The notes under the pieces were generated by a model. That model was not told where the DNA came from. It worked only from the letters and a program-made list of their open reading frames with translations, and made no database searches. Source: Mesoflavibacter sp. (GTDB taxonomy: Bacteria; Pseudomonadota; Alphaproteobacteria; UBA8366; Aestuariispiraceae). From it: a DNA stretch of 64,000 nucleotides. Positions 36,309-44,473 of this stretch are shown here, piece after piece; the first letter of the stretch is position 1, and every line of letters starts with the position of its first letter. The DNA lies in assembly GCA_017792345.1 (NCBI GenBank), contig CP051228.1, positions 2,432,501-2,496,500 of the forward strand. Reading direction: 5' to 3'. Both the position numbers and the translations under genes were made by a program.

Positions 36309-36923
36309 ATGAGCGAAGCGACACATGAATCGAAGCAGAGGCTGCTGGACGCGGCGCTGACGGTTATTCGCGCCAAGGGCTACAGCGCCGCGCGGGTCGA
36401 CGACATCTGCGACGCGGCCGGCCTGACCAAGGGCAGCTTCTTTCACCATTTCAAGAATAAGGAAGAACTGGCGGTCGCCGCCGCGGAATACTGGGCGTGC
36501 ACGACCGGAAAGTTCTTTGCGTCCGCCCCCTATCACGACGCGGCGGACCCGCTGGACCGGGTGCTGGGGTATATCGACTTCCGGTCCGCCATTATTCAAG
36601 GCGATCTGCCTGACTATACCTGCCTGATCGGCACGATGGTTCAGGAGCAGTACGACAGCAACCCGGCCATCCGGGAAGCCTGCGAGCGCTGCATCTATGG
36701 CCACGCGGCCGAGGTGGCGAAAGACATCGACTTGGCAAAGGCGCGGTACGTGCCGGATGCGGATTGGAACGCGATGGACCTGGCCGTCCACAGTCAGGCA
36801 GTCATCCAAGGTGCGTTCATCGTGGCCAAGGCACGGCTGTCGATGGGTGTCGCCCTGGCGAGCGTCACCCATCTGCGCCGGTATATCGAGTTCCTGTTTT
36901 CACACCCGAAGGGGAAGGCTTGA
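36309..36923 (+). CDS. TetR/AcrR-family repressor
   Basis: A 204-residue repressor. The helix-turn-helix is at residues 25-60 (GYSAARVDDICDAAGLTKGS, then FFHHFKNKEELAV), close to the YxxFxxKxxL family rule. The C-terminal ligand domain contains a Cys-rich stretch (CLIGTMVQEQYDSN, EACERCIYGH), which may sense an electrophile. It is the first gene of a probable operon with the alpha/beta hydrolase and the small enzymes to 41.3 kb, and it lies directly behind its tandem operators. Confidence 0.9.
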   Translation: MSEATHESKQRLLDAALTVIRAKGYSAARVDDICDAAGLTKGSFFHHFKNKEELAVAAAEYWACTTGKFFASAPYHDAADPLDRVLGYIDFRSAIIQGDLPDYTCLIGTMVQEQYDSNPAIREACERCIYGHAAEVAKDIDLAKARYVPDADWNAMDLAVHSQAVIQGAFIVAKARLSMGVALASVTHLRRYIEFLFSHPKGKA

Positions 36924-36927
36924 GACC

Positions 36928-37896
36928 ATGGATTGTTCCGTTCTTCAGACGCAAAGCGCACTGACTTTCTGCAGGGCAGGCCGGCCCCGGCCGGCCTGGC
37001 TGGCCAGTGTCGGACGTGCCCGGCGTGGCTTGGCGATGGTGTTCGGCGTCAGCGCCGCGCTGCTGTCCGCCTTTGTTGATCCGTCACCGGCAAAAGCGGC
37101 CGCTTTGGACACCGGTTACGTCCAAGCCAATGGTTTGAGCATGTATTACGAAGTGCATGGGGCCGGCGATCCGGTCGTGGTGCTTCACGGCGCCTATATG
37201 ACCACCGATATGATGCTGCCATTGGTCGAACGCCTGGCTGAAAACCGGAAGGTCTATGTCCTGGATCTGCAAGGGCATGGGCGCACAGCCGATATCGACC
37301 GGCCGATCCGGTACGAAACCATGGCCGACGATGTCGACGCCTTCATGGCCGCACTGGACCTGCCGCGTGCCGATATTGTCGGCTATTCCATGGGGGGCGG
37401 CGTCGCCCTTCAACTGGCGATCCGGCATCCGGACCGGATACGCCGCATGACCGCCGCCGCCGCCGGTTTCAGGAAGGACGCGCTCTATCCGGAACTGCAC
37501 GAAATGTTCGCGCAGATGACCCCGCAAAGCTTCGCGGGGACGCCCTGGGAAAAGGCCTATAAGGACGTCGCGCCGAACCCGGATAACTTTGAGACGTTGG
37601 TCGAAAAGCTGCTCGACCTGGACACCCATATCGATGATTGGCCGGAGGCGGATATCGCGTCGATCGAGGCGCCGGTGCAGGTTCTGTCGGGGGACGCAGA
37701 TGTGATCCGCCCGGAACATTCGGTGCGCCTCTTCCGTCTTGTGGGCGGTGGCCCGGTCAAACCGTATTTCATGGAAGCGTCGGCCGATGAGCTGGCGATC
37801 CTGCCCGGTACGACGCATCTGGGCATCATGGAGCGCCTGGACCTCGTCGTGCCGATGGTCGAGGCTTTTCTCAGCAAAAGCATCGTGGCGGATTAG
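36928..37896 (+). CDS. Exported alpha/beta hydrolase
   Basis: A 322-residue hydrolase. The N-terminal 57 residues include a basic stretch (GRARRGLAMVFG), a hydrophobic core and AKAAA, consistent with a signal peptide whose true start could be nearer (for example at MVFG). The nucleophile elbow is GYSMGGG. The oxyanion loop is VVLHGAYMT and a late His in GTTHLGIMERL completes the triad. It may act on esters or lactones, but the substrate is unknown. It starts four bases after the TetR stop, within the TetR-controlled operon. Confidence 0.85.
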   Translation: MDCSVLQTQSALTFCRAGRPRPAWLASVGRARRGLAMVFGVSAALLSAFVDPSPAKAAALDTGYVQANGLSMYYEVHGAGDPVVVLHGAYMTTDMMLPLVERLAENRKVYVLDLQGHGRTADIDRPIRYETMADDVDAFMAALDLPRADIVGYSMGGGVALQLAIRHPDRIRRMTAAAAGFRKDALYPELHEMFAQMTPQSFAGTPWEKAYKDVAPNPDNFETLVEKLLDLDTHIDDWPEADIASIEAPVQVLSGDADVIRPEHSVRLFRLVGGGPVKPYFMEASADELAILPGTTHLGIMERLDLVVPMVEAFLSKSIVAD

Positions 37897-37937
37897 CCCG
37901 CCGCCGGAATCCGACACCAATCGTAACCCCGAAGTGG

Positions 37938-38426
37938 ATGAAAAGAATGTCCAAGAATACAACCATAGATCAAGAGCGCGACCTGGTTCTGACACGTGTC
38001 GTGGATGTGCCGCGTGAAAAACTTTGGCGTTGCTGGACCGAGCCGGCCTTGCTGACAGCCTGGTTCGCGCCGAAGCCCTGGACCGCGACGGATTGTGAAA
38101 TCGATCTGCAGCCCGGCGGCATTTTCCGGACAGTGATGCAGGGCCCTGACGGTGAAGGGGGCGACCATACGGGCTGCATCCTGGAAGCGGTCGCACCGGA
38201 ACGAATTGTCTTCACCGACGCCCTGCAACCCGGCTTTCGGCCGTCGGCGGAAAGCTTTTTCTCGGCGATCGTGACCTTCGAGGAGGTTCCTGGCGGAACG
38301 CGCTACACCGCAGTCGCCCGGCACAAGAATGCCGAAGACTGCCAGAAACATCGCGACATGGGTTTCCATGAAGGCTGGGGCCTCTGCCTCGACCAATTGG
38401 TTGCCGTCGCGAAGTCGCTCGATTGA
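37938..38426 (+). CDS. SRPBCC-domain protein (AHSA1-like)
   Basis: A 162-residue START-like protein of the Aha1/SRPBCC group. Typical signs are VVDVPREKLWRCWTEPALLT near the N-terminus, WFAPKPW, then GGDHTGCILEAVAPERIVF and the closing FHEGWGLCLDQLVAVAKSL. The deep pocket holds a lipid or aromatic ligand, but none can be named. A second in-frame ATG at 37947 is equally possible. It follows the alpha/beta hydrolase by 41 bases. Confidence 0.82.
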   Translation: MKRMSKNTTIDQERDLVLTRVVDVPREKLWRCWTEPALLTAWFAPKPWTATDCEIDLQPGGIFRTVMQGPDGEGGDHTGCILEAVAPERIVFTDALQPGFRPSAESFFSAIVTFEEVPGGTRYTAVARHKNAEDCQKHRDMGFHEGWGLCLDQLVAVAKSLD

Positions 38427-38451
38427 GCGGCCGAAGATAGGGGAGGCGGCA

Positions 38452-39066
38452 ATGCGGCCCGATACGATGTTCGATGACGGGCGTGGCCCAGGGTCCGATG
38501 CGATTCCCGACACGGTGTTGTGGCGGCGGATCGACACCGAAGGTCACGATTCCTGCCGGATCGACCGGATAGAGGACGGATACCGTCTGACCGGCATGGC
38601 GGTTTGGACCGAACCCAGCGGCGCCGCAGCCCTGCGGTACCGTGTCGAATGCGGCCCGGACTGGCGCACCCGTTCGGCCGATGTCGAAGGTTTCAATGCG
38701 GGATCACCCTTGGACATGAAGATACGCATCGATGGCCAGGGTCGCTGGCGGAAGAACGATATTCTCCAGAAGGCGGTCGAAGGCATGGTGGATCTCGATC
38801 TGGGTTTCACACCGGCGACGAACATATTTCCCATCCGGCGCCTCGCCGTTTGGCCGGGACGATTGGTTCCGGCCCCGGCGGCCTGGCTGGATATCAAGGA
38901 CCAGTCGTTGAAGATCCTGGAACAAACCTATCGCCGCATCGACGCCGAAAACCTGTCCTATACCGCCCCGCTTTTCGACTACGAAGCCGACCTTACAACC
39001 AGGCCGTCCGGTTTGATCCGGTCCTATCCCGGCCTTTGGTTGGAAGTCGACAGCCTCCGACCCTGA
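38452..39066 (+). CDS. Putative glycolipid-binding protein (DUF1089)
   Basis: A 204-residue protein that fits the DUF1089/putative glycolipid-binding family: LWRRIDTEGHDSCRIDRIEDG near the start (WRR and HD landmarks), VDLDLGFTPATN, FPIRRLAVWPG, and YTAPLFDYEADLTT near the end. No signal peptide. The name comes from a structural family, and the ligand is not known. The ATG at 38452 has GGGGAGG ahead. It follows the SRPBCC gene in the same direction. Confidence 0.78.
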   Translation: MRPDTMFDDGRGPGSDAIPDTVLWRRIDTEGHDSCRIDRIEDGYRLTGMAVWTEPSGAAALRYRVECGPDWRTRSADVEGFNAGSPLDMKIRIDGQGRWRKNDILQKAVEGMVDLDLGFTPATNIFPIRRLAVWPGRLVPAPAAWLDIKDQSLKILEQTYRRIDAENLSYTAPLFDYEADLTTRPSGLIRSYPGLWLEVDSLRP

Positions 39067-39104
39067 ACGCGTTCAGACAACAAAATGCTTTGAAAGGACT
39101 GATC

Positions 39105-39557
39105 ATGACACAATCCAGCGCAGCCCAAATCGCCGCCGACAAGGCGGAAATCGAAACCCTGGTCGCGGACTGGCGGCGTGCCGTTGAGGCCAAGGATGCC
39201 GACGGCCTGGTTCGGAACTATCAGGACGACACGGTTCTGTACGACGCCATCCCGCCTTTCCAGACTGTTGGGAAAGATGCGGTTCGAACGATTTGGCAGA
39301 CCGTGTTCCCGTACTTTCCCGACCGGTTCAAATCCGAACACAAGGACCTGACGGTTCATGTCGACGGCGATTTGGCGGTGGTGTTCGGCCTGCATCATTT
39401 CGTGCCGGAACCGGCGGATCATCCGTGCGGGGCGACCTGGATGCGGATCACGGTCTGCCTGCACCGCGTCGACGGCGAATGGCGTGTCCTGCACGAACAT
39501 GTCTCCGTTCCCTTCGATCCCATGACCGGTCAGGCGGCCCTGACGAAGGATCTGTAA
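39105..39557 (+). CDS. SnoaL-like/SgcJ-type NTF2 protein
   Basis: A 150-residue NTF2-fold protein with the family opening (DKAEIETLVADWRRAVEAKD), cone strands (GLVRNYQDDTVLYDA), and a closing WRVLHEHVSVPFD with the aromatic wall. The His in LHEHVS is typical of DUF4440/SgcJ-like members. The role is unknown, perhaps isomerase or ligand binding. The ATG at 39105 has GAAAGG ahead. Confidence 0.82.
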   Translation: MTQSSAAQIAADKAEIETLVADWRRAVEAKDADGLVRNYQDDTVLYDAIPPFQTVGKDAVRTIWQTVFPYFPDRFKSEHKDLTVHVDGDLAVVFGLHHFVPEPADHPCGATWMRITVCLHRVDGEWRVLHEHVSVPFDPMTGQAALTKDL

Positions 39558-39588
39558 GTCCTCACCCCAATCATTGATGGAGAAGACC

Positions 39589-40095
39589 ATGTCCGATGTG
39601 AAGAAAGATGCGGCTGAAAAAGGCATCCATGTCCTCAGCCCTCATTTGATCTGCGCCGGCGCGGCGGGCGCGATCGATTTCTACAAGAAAGCCTTTGGCG
39701 CGGATGAGCTGATGCGCATTCCCGGCCAGAACGGAAAATTGATGCATGCCTGCGTAAGCATCAACGGATCGTCCGTCATGCTGGTCGACGAGAATCTGGA
39801 ATGGGGCCTGCGTGGTCCGAAGACCCTGGGCGGCAGTTCGGTGTCGATGCATCTGATCGTGGACGACGCGGACGCCAGTTTCGACCGCGCGGTCCAGGCC
39901 GGTGCGACATCTGTTATGCCCATGGACGACGCATTCTGGGGCGACAGGTTCGGCATGGTTGAAGATCCGTTCGGTCACCGCTGGTCCATTTCGACGCCTC
40001 AGAAAGAGATGACCCGGGATGAAATCCTCGCCGCATCCAAAGACGCGATGATGGACGGCGAAGGCTGCGGCGAGCAGAACGAGGGGCAAGCGTGA
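39589..40095 (+). CDS. VOC-family protein (PhnB-like)
   Basis: A 168-residue VOC protein of the PhnB group. Signs are HLICAGAAGAIDFYKKAFGA, the middle strand HACVSINGSSVMLVDE, and the closing DAFWGDRFGMVEDPFGHRW that supplies metal ligands. PhnB-type proteins are linked to small-molecule resistance or turnover, but biochemical roles are sparse. ATG 39589 (MSDVKK) follows GGAGAAG; an earlier ATG exists at 39574. Its TGA overlaps the next ATG. Confidence 0.85.
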   Translation: MSDVKKDAAEKGIHVLSPHLICAGAAGAIDFYKKAFGADELMRIPGQNGKLMHACVSINGSSVMLVDENLEWGLRGPKTLGGSSVSMHLIVDDADASFDRAVQAGATSVMPMDDAFWGDRFGMVEDPFGHRWSISTPQKEMTRDEILAASKDAMMDGEGCGEQNEGQA

Positions 40096-40751
40096 TGTCG
40101 CGCCATGACGTGGTTCCCCGGCCGGAATGGCAGGCGGCGAGCCAAGCCTTCCGTGCGAAGGAGAAGGCGATGACCCGGGCGCTGGACGCCCTGGCGGCCG
40201 AACGTCGCCGCTTGCCCTGGACGCCGGTGGAAGGCGACTACAGGTTCGACGGCCCGGACGGATCGCTGTCCCTGCCCGATCTGTTCGAGGGACGCCGGCA
40301 GTTGATCCTGTACCATCACATGTTGAAACCGGCGGATCCGGATCCCTGCAGCGGCTGTGGAATGTTCACTGATACGGCCGGGCGCACGGATCATATCCGG
40401 CAGCGCGATACGGTGGTCGCGCTGGTGTCGACCGCGCCGATCAGCGAGATCGTGGCGTTCAAGCAGCGCATGGAATGGACCCTGCCATGGTATTCCGGCA
40501 CGGAGGCGTTCAACCGCGACATGGACGTGTCCGGGGGCTTCGGACTGAACGTCTTCATTCGGGACGCCGACCGGATCTACCGGACCTATTTCACGACCGG
40601 ACGCGGCGTGGAGATGTTGGGCACGACATGGAGCTTCCTGGATCTGACGCCGTTCGGACGGCAGGAAAGCTGGGAGGACTCCCCGGAAGGAACACCGCAG
40701 ACTGCCCCGTATCATTGGTGGCGCCTGCACGATGAATATCCAGCCGGCTGA
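40095..40751 (+). CDS. DUF899 thioredoxin-like protein
   Basis: A 218-residue protein of the DUF899 family, thioredoxin-fold proteins often found near VOC and SRPBCC genes. Landmarks are WTPVEGDYRFDGPDGSLSLPD, LILYHHML, CSGCGMFTD (a Cys-x2-Cys redox site) and FLDLTPFGRQESWEDSP. Exact function is unknown, but a redox or peroxidase-like role is plausible. The start at 40095 overlaps the stop of the previous gene (TGATG), so the two are translated together. Confidence 0.85.
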   Translation: MSRHDVVPRPEWQAASQAFRAKEKAMTRALDALAAERRRLPWTPVEGDYRFDGPDGSLSLPDLFEGRRQLILYHHMLKPADPDPCSGCGMFTDTAGRTDHIRQRDTVVALVSTAPISEIVAFKQRMEWTLPWYSGTEAFNRDMDVSGGFGLNVFIRDADRIYRTYFTTGRGVEMLGTTWSFLDLTPFGRQESWEDSPEGTPQTAPYHWWRLHDEYPAG

Positions 40752-40784
40752 TCCCGGATTCCAAACAGAATGAAAGGACGCGTC

Positions 40785-41270
40785 ATGAGTGACGACCCTA
40801 AAATCACGCCCTGCCTCTGGTTCGACACGAATGCGGAGGAAGCGGCCGAGTTCTATATTTCCGTCTTCGGTGCCGGCGCCATCGTCGATGTTACCCGTAA
40901 CGGCCCCGATGGGCCGGGACCCGAAGGCTCCGTCCTGGCGATGACGTTCGAGGTCGCGGGACAGCGGTTCCAGGCGATCAACGGCGGCCCCGTCTTTTCG
41001 TTCACCGAGGCCATCTCGATGTCCGTCGCCTGCAAGGACCAGGCGGAGGTCGACCATTTCTGGAATGCGTTCTTGGGCGGCGGCGGTAAGGAAAGCCAGT
41101 GCGGCTGGCTGAAGGACCGGTTCGGATTGAGTTGGCAGATCGTCCCCGAGGCCCTGCCGCGTCTGCTGAAACAAGGCGACAAGGCGCAATCCGCCCGGGT
41201 GATGCAGGCGATGATGCAGATGGTGAAGCTGGACGTCGCGAAACTGGAAGCGGCCTATCACGGCCAGTGA
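40785..41270 (+). CDS. VOC-family protein (PhnB/3-demethylubiquinone-type)
   Basis: A 161-residue protein with the opening ITPCLWFDTNAEEAAEFY, then the SVFGAGAIVDV loop and the closing CGWLKDRFGLSWQIVPEALP. This is the PhnB group once annotated as 3-demethylubiquinone methyltransferase; it lacks a SAM site, so that name is misleading. Last gene of the probable TetR-led operon. Its 3' end overlaps the convergent LysR gene by 13 bases. Confidence 0.85.
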   Translation: MSDDPKITPCLWFDTNAEEAAEFYISVFGAGAIVDVTRNGPDGPGPEGSVLAMTFEVAGQRFQAINGGPVFSFTEAISMSVACKDQAEVDHFWNAFLGGGGKESQCGWLKDRFGLSWQIVPEALPRLLKQGDKAQSARVMQAMMQMVKLDVAKLEAAYHGQ

Positions 41271-42169
41271 TCGGGATCGGGCAGGGGGTCGTCGGGCTGG
41301 TTCGCCAGAAACTCGACGACCGCCCGCACCGCCGGCAACTGACCCCGCCGGTGCGGCATGACGGCCGTCGTCGTGACCCGGCCGGCCTCCCATTCCGGCA
41401 GAATCCGGCGGACCAATCCCTGCTTGGCCACGCCGGCGTAGAAGGAAACCGGCAGACAGGTCACGCCCATTCCAGAAATGCAGGCCGACAGGATAAGAGC
41501 CGATTCATCCGCGATCATCGCGGCCTTGGGCGTTACGGCAGCGCTGTGTCCGTCGGCGTGGTTCAGGATCCATTCGGTCCGCGCCGCGCCGGTCAGGATC
41601 GCGGCATGCGCGGTCAGGTCTGCCGGCGTTTCCGGTTCCGAATTTTGCGCCAGATAGCGCGTTCCGGCGATCAGATGGATCGGTTCTTCCGACAGTTTTC
41701 GCTGTATCAGATTTGAGTTCGGCAGCGGTGCGAAATGGCTGCGCAGCGCGATGTCGTATCCTTCCTGGACGATGTCGACGAACCGGTCGGTCGCATGGAC
41801 CCGCAGTTCCACTTTCGGATAGGCGATTGCGAAATCCGGCAGGCACCGCGCCAGCATGTACTGCGCGGTCGGGACGGATGTCGTGATCCGGACGGGGCCG
41901 CTCGGCTCCGCCTTCCGACGCAGGACCACGTCGCGCGCGGTTTCCGCCTCGGTGATGGCGGCCCTGGCATGCTCGAAGAAATCCCGGCCCAGATCGCTCA
42001 GCACGAAACTGCGGGAACTGCGGTGGATCAACCGTGCGCCCAGCTGGGCCTCCAATTCCGCGACCCGCTTGCTGATGGTCGATTTCGGCACGTTCAGGCG
42101 TCGGGACGCCGCCGCGAAACCGCCCGATTCCACCGATTGAACGAAGAGATGCAGATCGTTCAGGTTCAT
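41258..42169 (-). CDS. LysR-family transcriptional regulator
   Basis: A 303-residue regulator with a winged helix at residues 1-60 (FAAASRRLNVPKSTISKRVA) and a periplasmic-binding-protein-like effector domain from about 90. Its opening MNLNDLHLFVQSVESGGF is typical. It is transcribed away from the GST gene at 42286, which it probably controls. Confidence 0.92.
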   Translation of the reverse strand: MNLNDLHLFVQSVESGGFAAASRRLNVPKSTISKRVAELEAQLGARLIHRSSRSFVLSDLGRDFFEHARAAITEAETARDVVLRRKAEPSGPVRITTSVPTAQYMLARCLPDFAIAYPKVELRVHATDRFVDIVQEGYDIALRSHFAPLPNSNLIQRKLSEEPIHLIAGTRYLAQNSEPETPADLTAHAAILTGAARTEWILNHADGHSAAVTPKAAMIADESALILSACISGMGVTCLPVSFYAGVAKQGLVRRILPEWEAGRVTTTAVMPHRRGQLPAVRAVVEFLANQPDDPLPDPDHWP

Positions 42170-42178
42170 CGCTTAAAG

Positions 42179-42192
42179 TCCATGTATATGGA
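42179..42192. promoter_or_regulatory. Imperfect palindrome, candidate LysR site
   Basis: TCCATGTATATGGA has 5-base perfect arms and a 4-base centre, 10 bases upstream of the LysR start. LysR proteins bind T-N11-A sites, and this 14-base repeat contains such a pattern. It lies between the divergent LysR and GST genes. Confidence 0.35.
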
Positions 42193-42285
42193 TTTTGAGG
42201 TGCAATCATAGCGTCTACCGATGTTTCGTCCAGATGTGCAGATTTTACGGGTCGAGTTTCGGCAATCAAACCCGTGAAAGGACAC

Positions 42286-42999
42286 ATGATGACGGATGTA
42301 TTGTGTTACGGCGTGCCGGAGGGCTGCTCCTTCGGATCGATCGTCGCCCTGGAATGGCTGGGCCGGCCTTACCGCCTGTGCCGGATTGAAATGCCCGAAG
42401 TGGTTTCGGGCGAAGCCTATCGCCGGATCAACCCGATCGGCGAAACCCCGACGCTGATCACATCGGATGGTGCGGTGCTGAGCGAAAGCATGGCGATCCT
42501 GGGCTATCTGGGCGCACGCTTCCATGAAGCGGGCAAGGGACCGGCGCCGGGATCGGCCGCGTTCGACCGGCGCACTCAGATGCTGGCTTATCTGAACACC
42601 AGCTTCTTCAACGCCTTCTCTCCGCTGTGGTTCGCCATGGAGCACGATATGGACGGCCCCGAGAAAGACGCGTTGACCCGTTATGGCCGTCAGCTGGTTG
42701 AAAAGACCCATGCCGGTCTGGAAACACTGCTGGGCGAAGGCCCCTACCTGATGGGGGCGGAGCCGGAAATCGTCGATGCCTATTTCATGGGGATCGCCCG
42801 CTGGGCCGATTTCCACCAGGCGGCGGATCGGCGGGACTATCCGGGGCTCGACGGGCTGTACAATCGTTTGAAGCAGGATCCGGCGGTGCAGTTCGCCTGG
42901 GCCATCGAACACGAAGAACCGGCCACGAGCGCCGGCGGGTTCAAGGGCCACGTCACCCTGGACCATGTTGCAGGACTGCTGGGCCGGCAGGCGGCGTGA
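42286..42999 (+). CDS. Glutathione S-transferase family protein
   Basis: A 237-residue GST. The N-terminal thioredoxin-like domain has VPEGCSFGSIVALEWLGRPY and the glutathione contact GETPTLITSDGAVLSESMAI, and the C-terminal helices hold FNAFSPLWFAMEHDMDGPEK. Its catalytic residue may be the Ser/Cys near residues 12-14 (GCSFGS), as in beta-type or Ure2-like GSTs. AAAGGA precedes the double ATG at 42286/42289. It diverges from the LysR gene and ends at a bidirectional terminator. Confidence 0.88.
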   Translation: MMTDVLCYGVPEGCSFGSIVALEWLGRPYRLCRIEMPEVVSGEAYRRINPIGETPTLITSDGAVLSESMAILGYLGARFHEAGKGPAPGSAAFDRRTQMLAYLNTSFFNAFSPLWFAMEHDMDGPEKDALTRYGRQLVEKTHAGLETLLGEGPYLMGAEPEIVDAYFMGIARWADFHQAADRRDYPGLDGLYNRLKQDPAVQFAWAIEHEEPATSAGGFKGHVTLDHVAGLLGRQAA

Positions 43000-43013
43000 C
43001 AGTGACAAAAAAC

Positions 43014-43048
43014 GGCCGGGCGGGGAGAACCCTTCGCCCGGCCTTTTC
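43014..43048. terminator. Bidirectional terminator
   Basis: Nine-base stem GGCCGGGCG (43014-43022) and CGCCCGGCC (43035-43043), loop of 12. A run of six A precedes it (43007-43012) and TTTT follows it, so it can stop transcription from both sides. It separates the convergent GST and DUF1772 genes. Confidence 0.88.
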
Positions 43049-43059
43049 CGGTTTTGAGG

Positions 43060-43542
43060 TCAGGCGGCAAGCGCCGCGATGAAGAGGGCGCAGGCCAGGG
43101 TCGACGCCACCGTTCGGACATGGTTCCAGAAGACCCATTCCTTCAAATATCGAGTCCAGACGGCGGTTGCCTCTGCGCTGGCGCCGTCCATTGCCGCCAG
43201 GACGTTGTTCAGCGGCACATTGAAGACGATCGTGCTGGCGAACATGCACAGGGCATAGACCAACCCGCCCGCCAGCAGCAGGACCGCGCCCGGCTGGTCC
43301 CATTGGTAGAGCGCCCAACCGGCCAGAAACAGGCCGATCAGCGTCGTGCCGAAGAACAGGGGCAGGAACAGAGATTTGACGATCACGACGTTGATGGATT
43401 GCATCGCCGATATGCCGTGCGCCTGCGGGATGCGGGCGAAGGCGGCCATGATGAAGGTCGAGAACGCGAAATAGACGCCGGCCATGAGACCGCTCCCCAA
43501 AGCGCAGATCCAGATCAGGATTGTGATGATCGTGGCGGTCAT
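43060..43542 (-). CDS. DUF1772 membrane protein (anthrone oxygenase-like)
   Basis: A 160-residue protein with four hydrophobic segments (for example IITILIWICALGSGLMAGVY). VPLNNVLAAMDGAS and KEWVFWNHVRTVAS are signature stretches of DUF1772, a family that includes fungal anthrone oxygenases and many bacterial proteins without known role. Start 43542 overlaps the stop of the NmrA-like gene as ATGA, so it is the second gene of a two-gene operon. Confidence 0.85.
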   Translation of the reverse strand: MTATIITILIWICALGSGLMAGVYFAFSTFIMAAFARIPQAHGISAMQSINVVIVKSLFLPLFFGTTLIGLFLAGWALYQWDQPGAVLLLAGGLVYALCMFASTIVFNVPLNNVLAAMDGASAEATAVWTRYLKEWVFWNHVRTVASTLACALFIAALAA

Positions 43543-44369
43543 GGTTTCCGGCTCCAAATTCCCTGTTCGACGGTTTTGCGCACATAATCCGAGAAGTCGC
43601 GCGGCGGCCGGGCAAGCGCTTCTTCGACCCCATGGGCCAGCGGGGTGTTGCGGCCATCCAGAATTGTGCCGAACAGCTCCTCCAAAAGCCCGACCAGATC
43701 GTCCGGCAGTTCGGCCTGGCGCAGCCCGTCGACGAAGGTTTCGACCGGGATTTGTGTATAGCGGATCGGCCGTCCGGTCGCGACCGCGATTTCCTCAACC
43801 GCCTGGGCGAAGGTGATGGCGCGCGGGCCGGTTACCTCATAGACCCGGTTGCGGTGGCCGATTTCCGTCAGCGCGGCGACTGCCACATCGGCGATATCGT
43901 CGGCGTCGACAAACGGTTCCGGCACGTCACCGGCGGGCAGGGCGATCTCCCCCGACATCACGCCGTCCAGCAGGAAACTTTCACTGAAATTCTGATTGAA
44001 CCAGCTTGCGCGGACGACCGTCCAGGAGACACCGGAATTCTGCAATGCCTGCTCCGCGCGCTGCGCTTGTTCTTCGCCCCGGCCGGACAACAGGACGATG
44101 TGATCCAGCCCCATTTCCCTGGCCAATGCACTGAAGGCCGCAATCGCCTCGACACCGCCGGGCACCGCCAGATCCGGCTGAAAGCTGACATAGGCGGCGC
44201 GGGTGCCCTCGAGGGCGGGGCCCCAGGTTTCCGGCTTGGTCCAGTCGAATGCCGGCGATGTCGACCGCGATACCGGCCGGGTCGGCAGGCCGAGCGCCTG
44301 CAACTTCGAATTCACGCGGCGACCGGTCTTGCCGTTACCGCCGACGACGAGAATGGGGGAGGTAGACAT
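43539..44369 (-). CDS. NmrA-like NAD(P)H-binding protein
   Basis: A 276-residue Rossmann protein of the extended SDR type. The nucleotide site is ILVVGGNGKTGRRV (residues 6-19), and LSGRGEEQAQRAEQALQNSG and the EVTGPRAITFAQAVEEIA region are typical of NmrA-like or QOR2-type quinone reductases. It has no obvious catalytic Tyr-x3-Lys. Its start has AAGGATATG ahead. It diverges from a TetR gene over a spacer with face-to-face promoters and operators. Confidence 0.87.
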   Translation of the reverse strand: MSTSPILVVGGNGKTGRRVNSKLQALGLPTRPVSRSTSPAFDWTKPETWGPALEGTRAAYVSFQPDLAVPGGVEAIAAFSALAREMGLDHIVLLSGRGEEQAQRAEQALQNSGVSWTVVRASWFNQNFSESFLLDGVMSGEIALPAGDVPEPFVDADDIADVAVAALTEIGHRNRVYEVTGPRAITFAQAVEEIAVATGRPIRYTQIPVETFVDGLRQAELPDDLVGLLEELFGTILDGRNTPLAHGVEEALARPPRDFSDYVRKTVEQGIWSRKP

Positions 44370-44395
44370 GACATATCCTTCTCAAGATCAAAACG

Positions 44396-44449
44396 CGAGA
44401 ATATCTCGTATTTGACAAATGAGATAGTGTCTCGCATTTTGTCTGTCAA
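44396..44449. promoter_or_regulatory. Overlapping divergent promoters with two palindromes
   Basis: On the minus strand TTGACA (44449-44444), 17 bases, TATCTC (44426-44421) forms a promoter for the NmrA-like gene. On the plus strand TTGACA (44412-44417), 17 bases, CATTTT forms a weaker one for the TetR gene. The palindrome TGAGATAGTGTCTCGCA (44420-44436, GAGA and TCTC arms) sits between both, and CGAGAATATCTCG (44396-44408) lies nearer the NmrA gene. These are candidate sites for the adjacent TetR protein. Confidence 0.6.
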
Positions 44450-44473
44450 GAACGGAAATCGTCGGAGTTGCCA

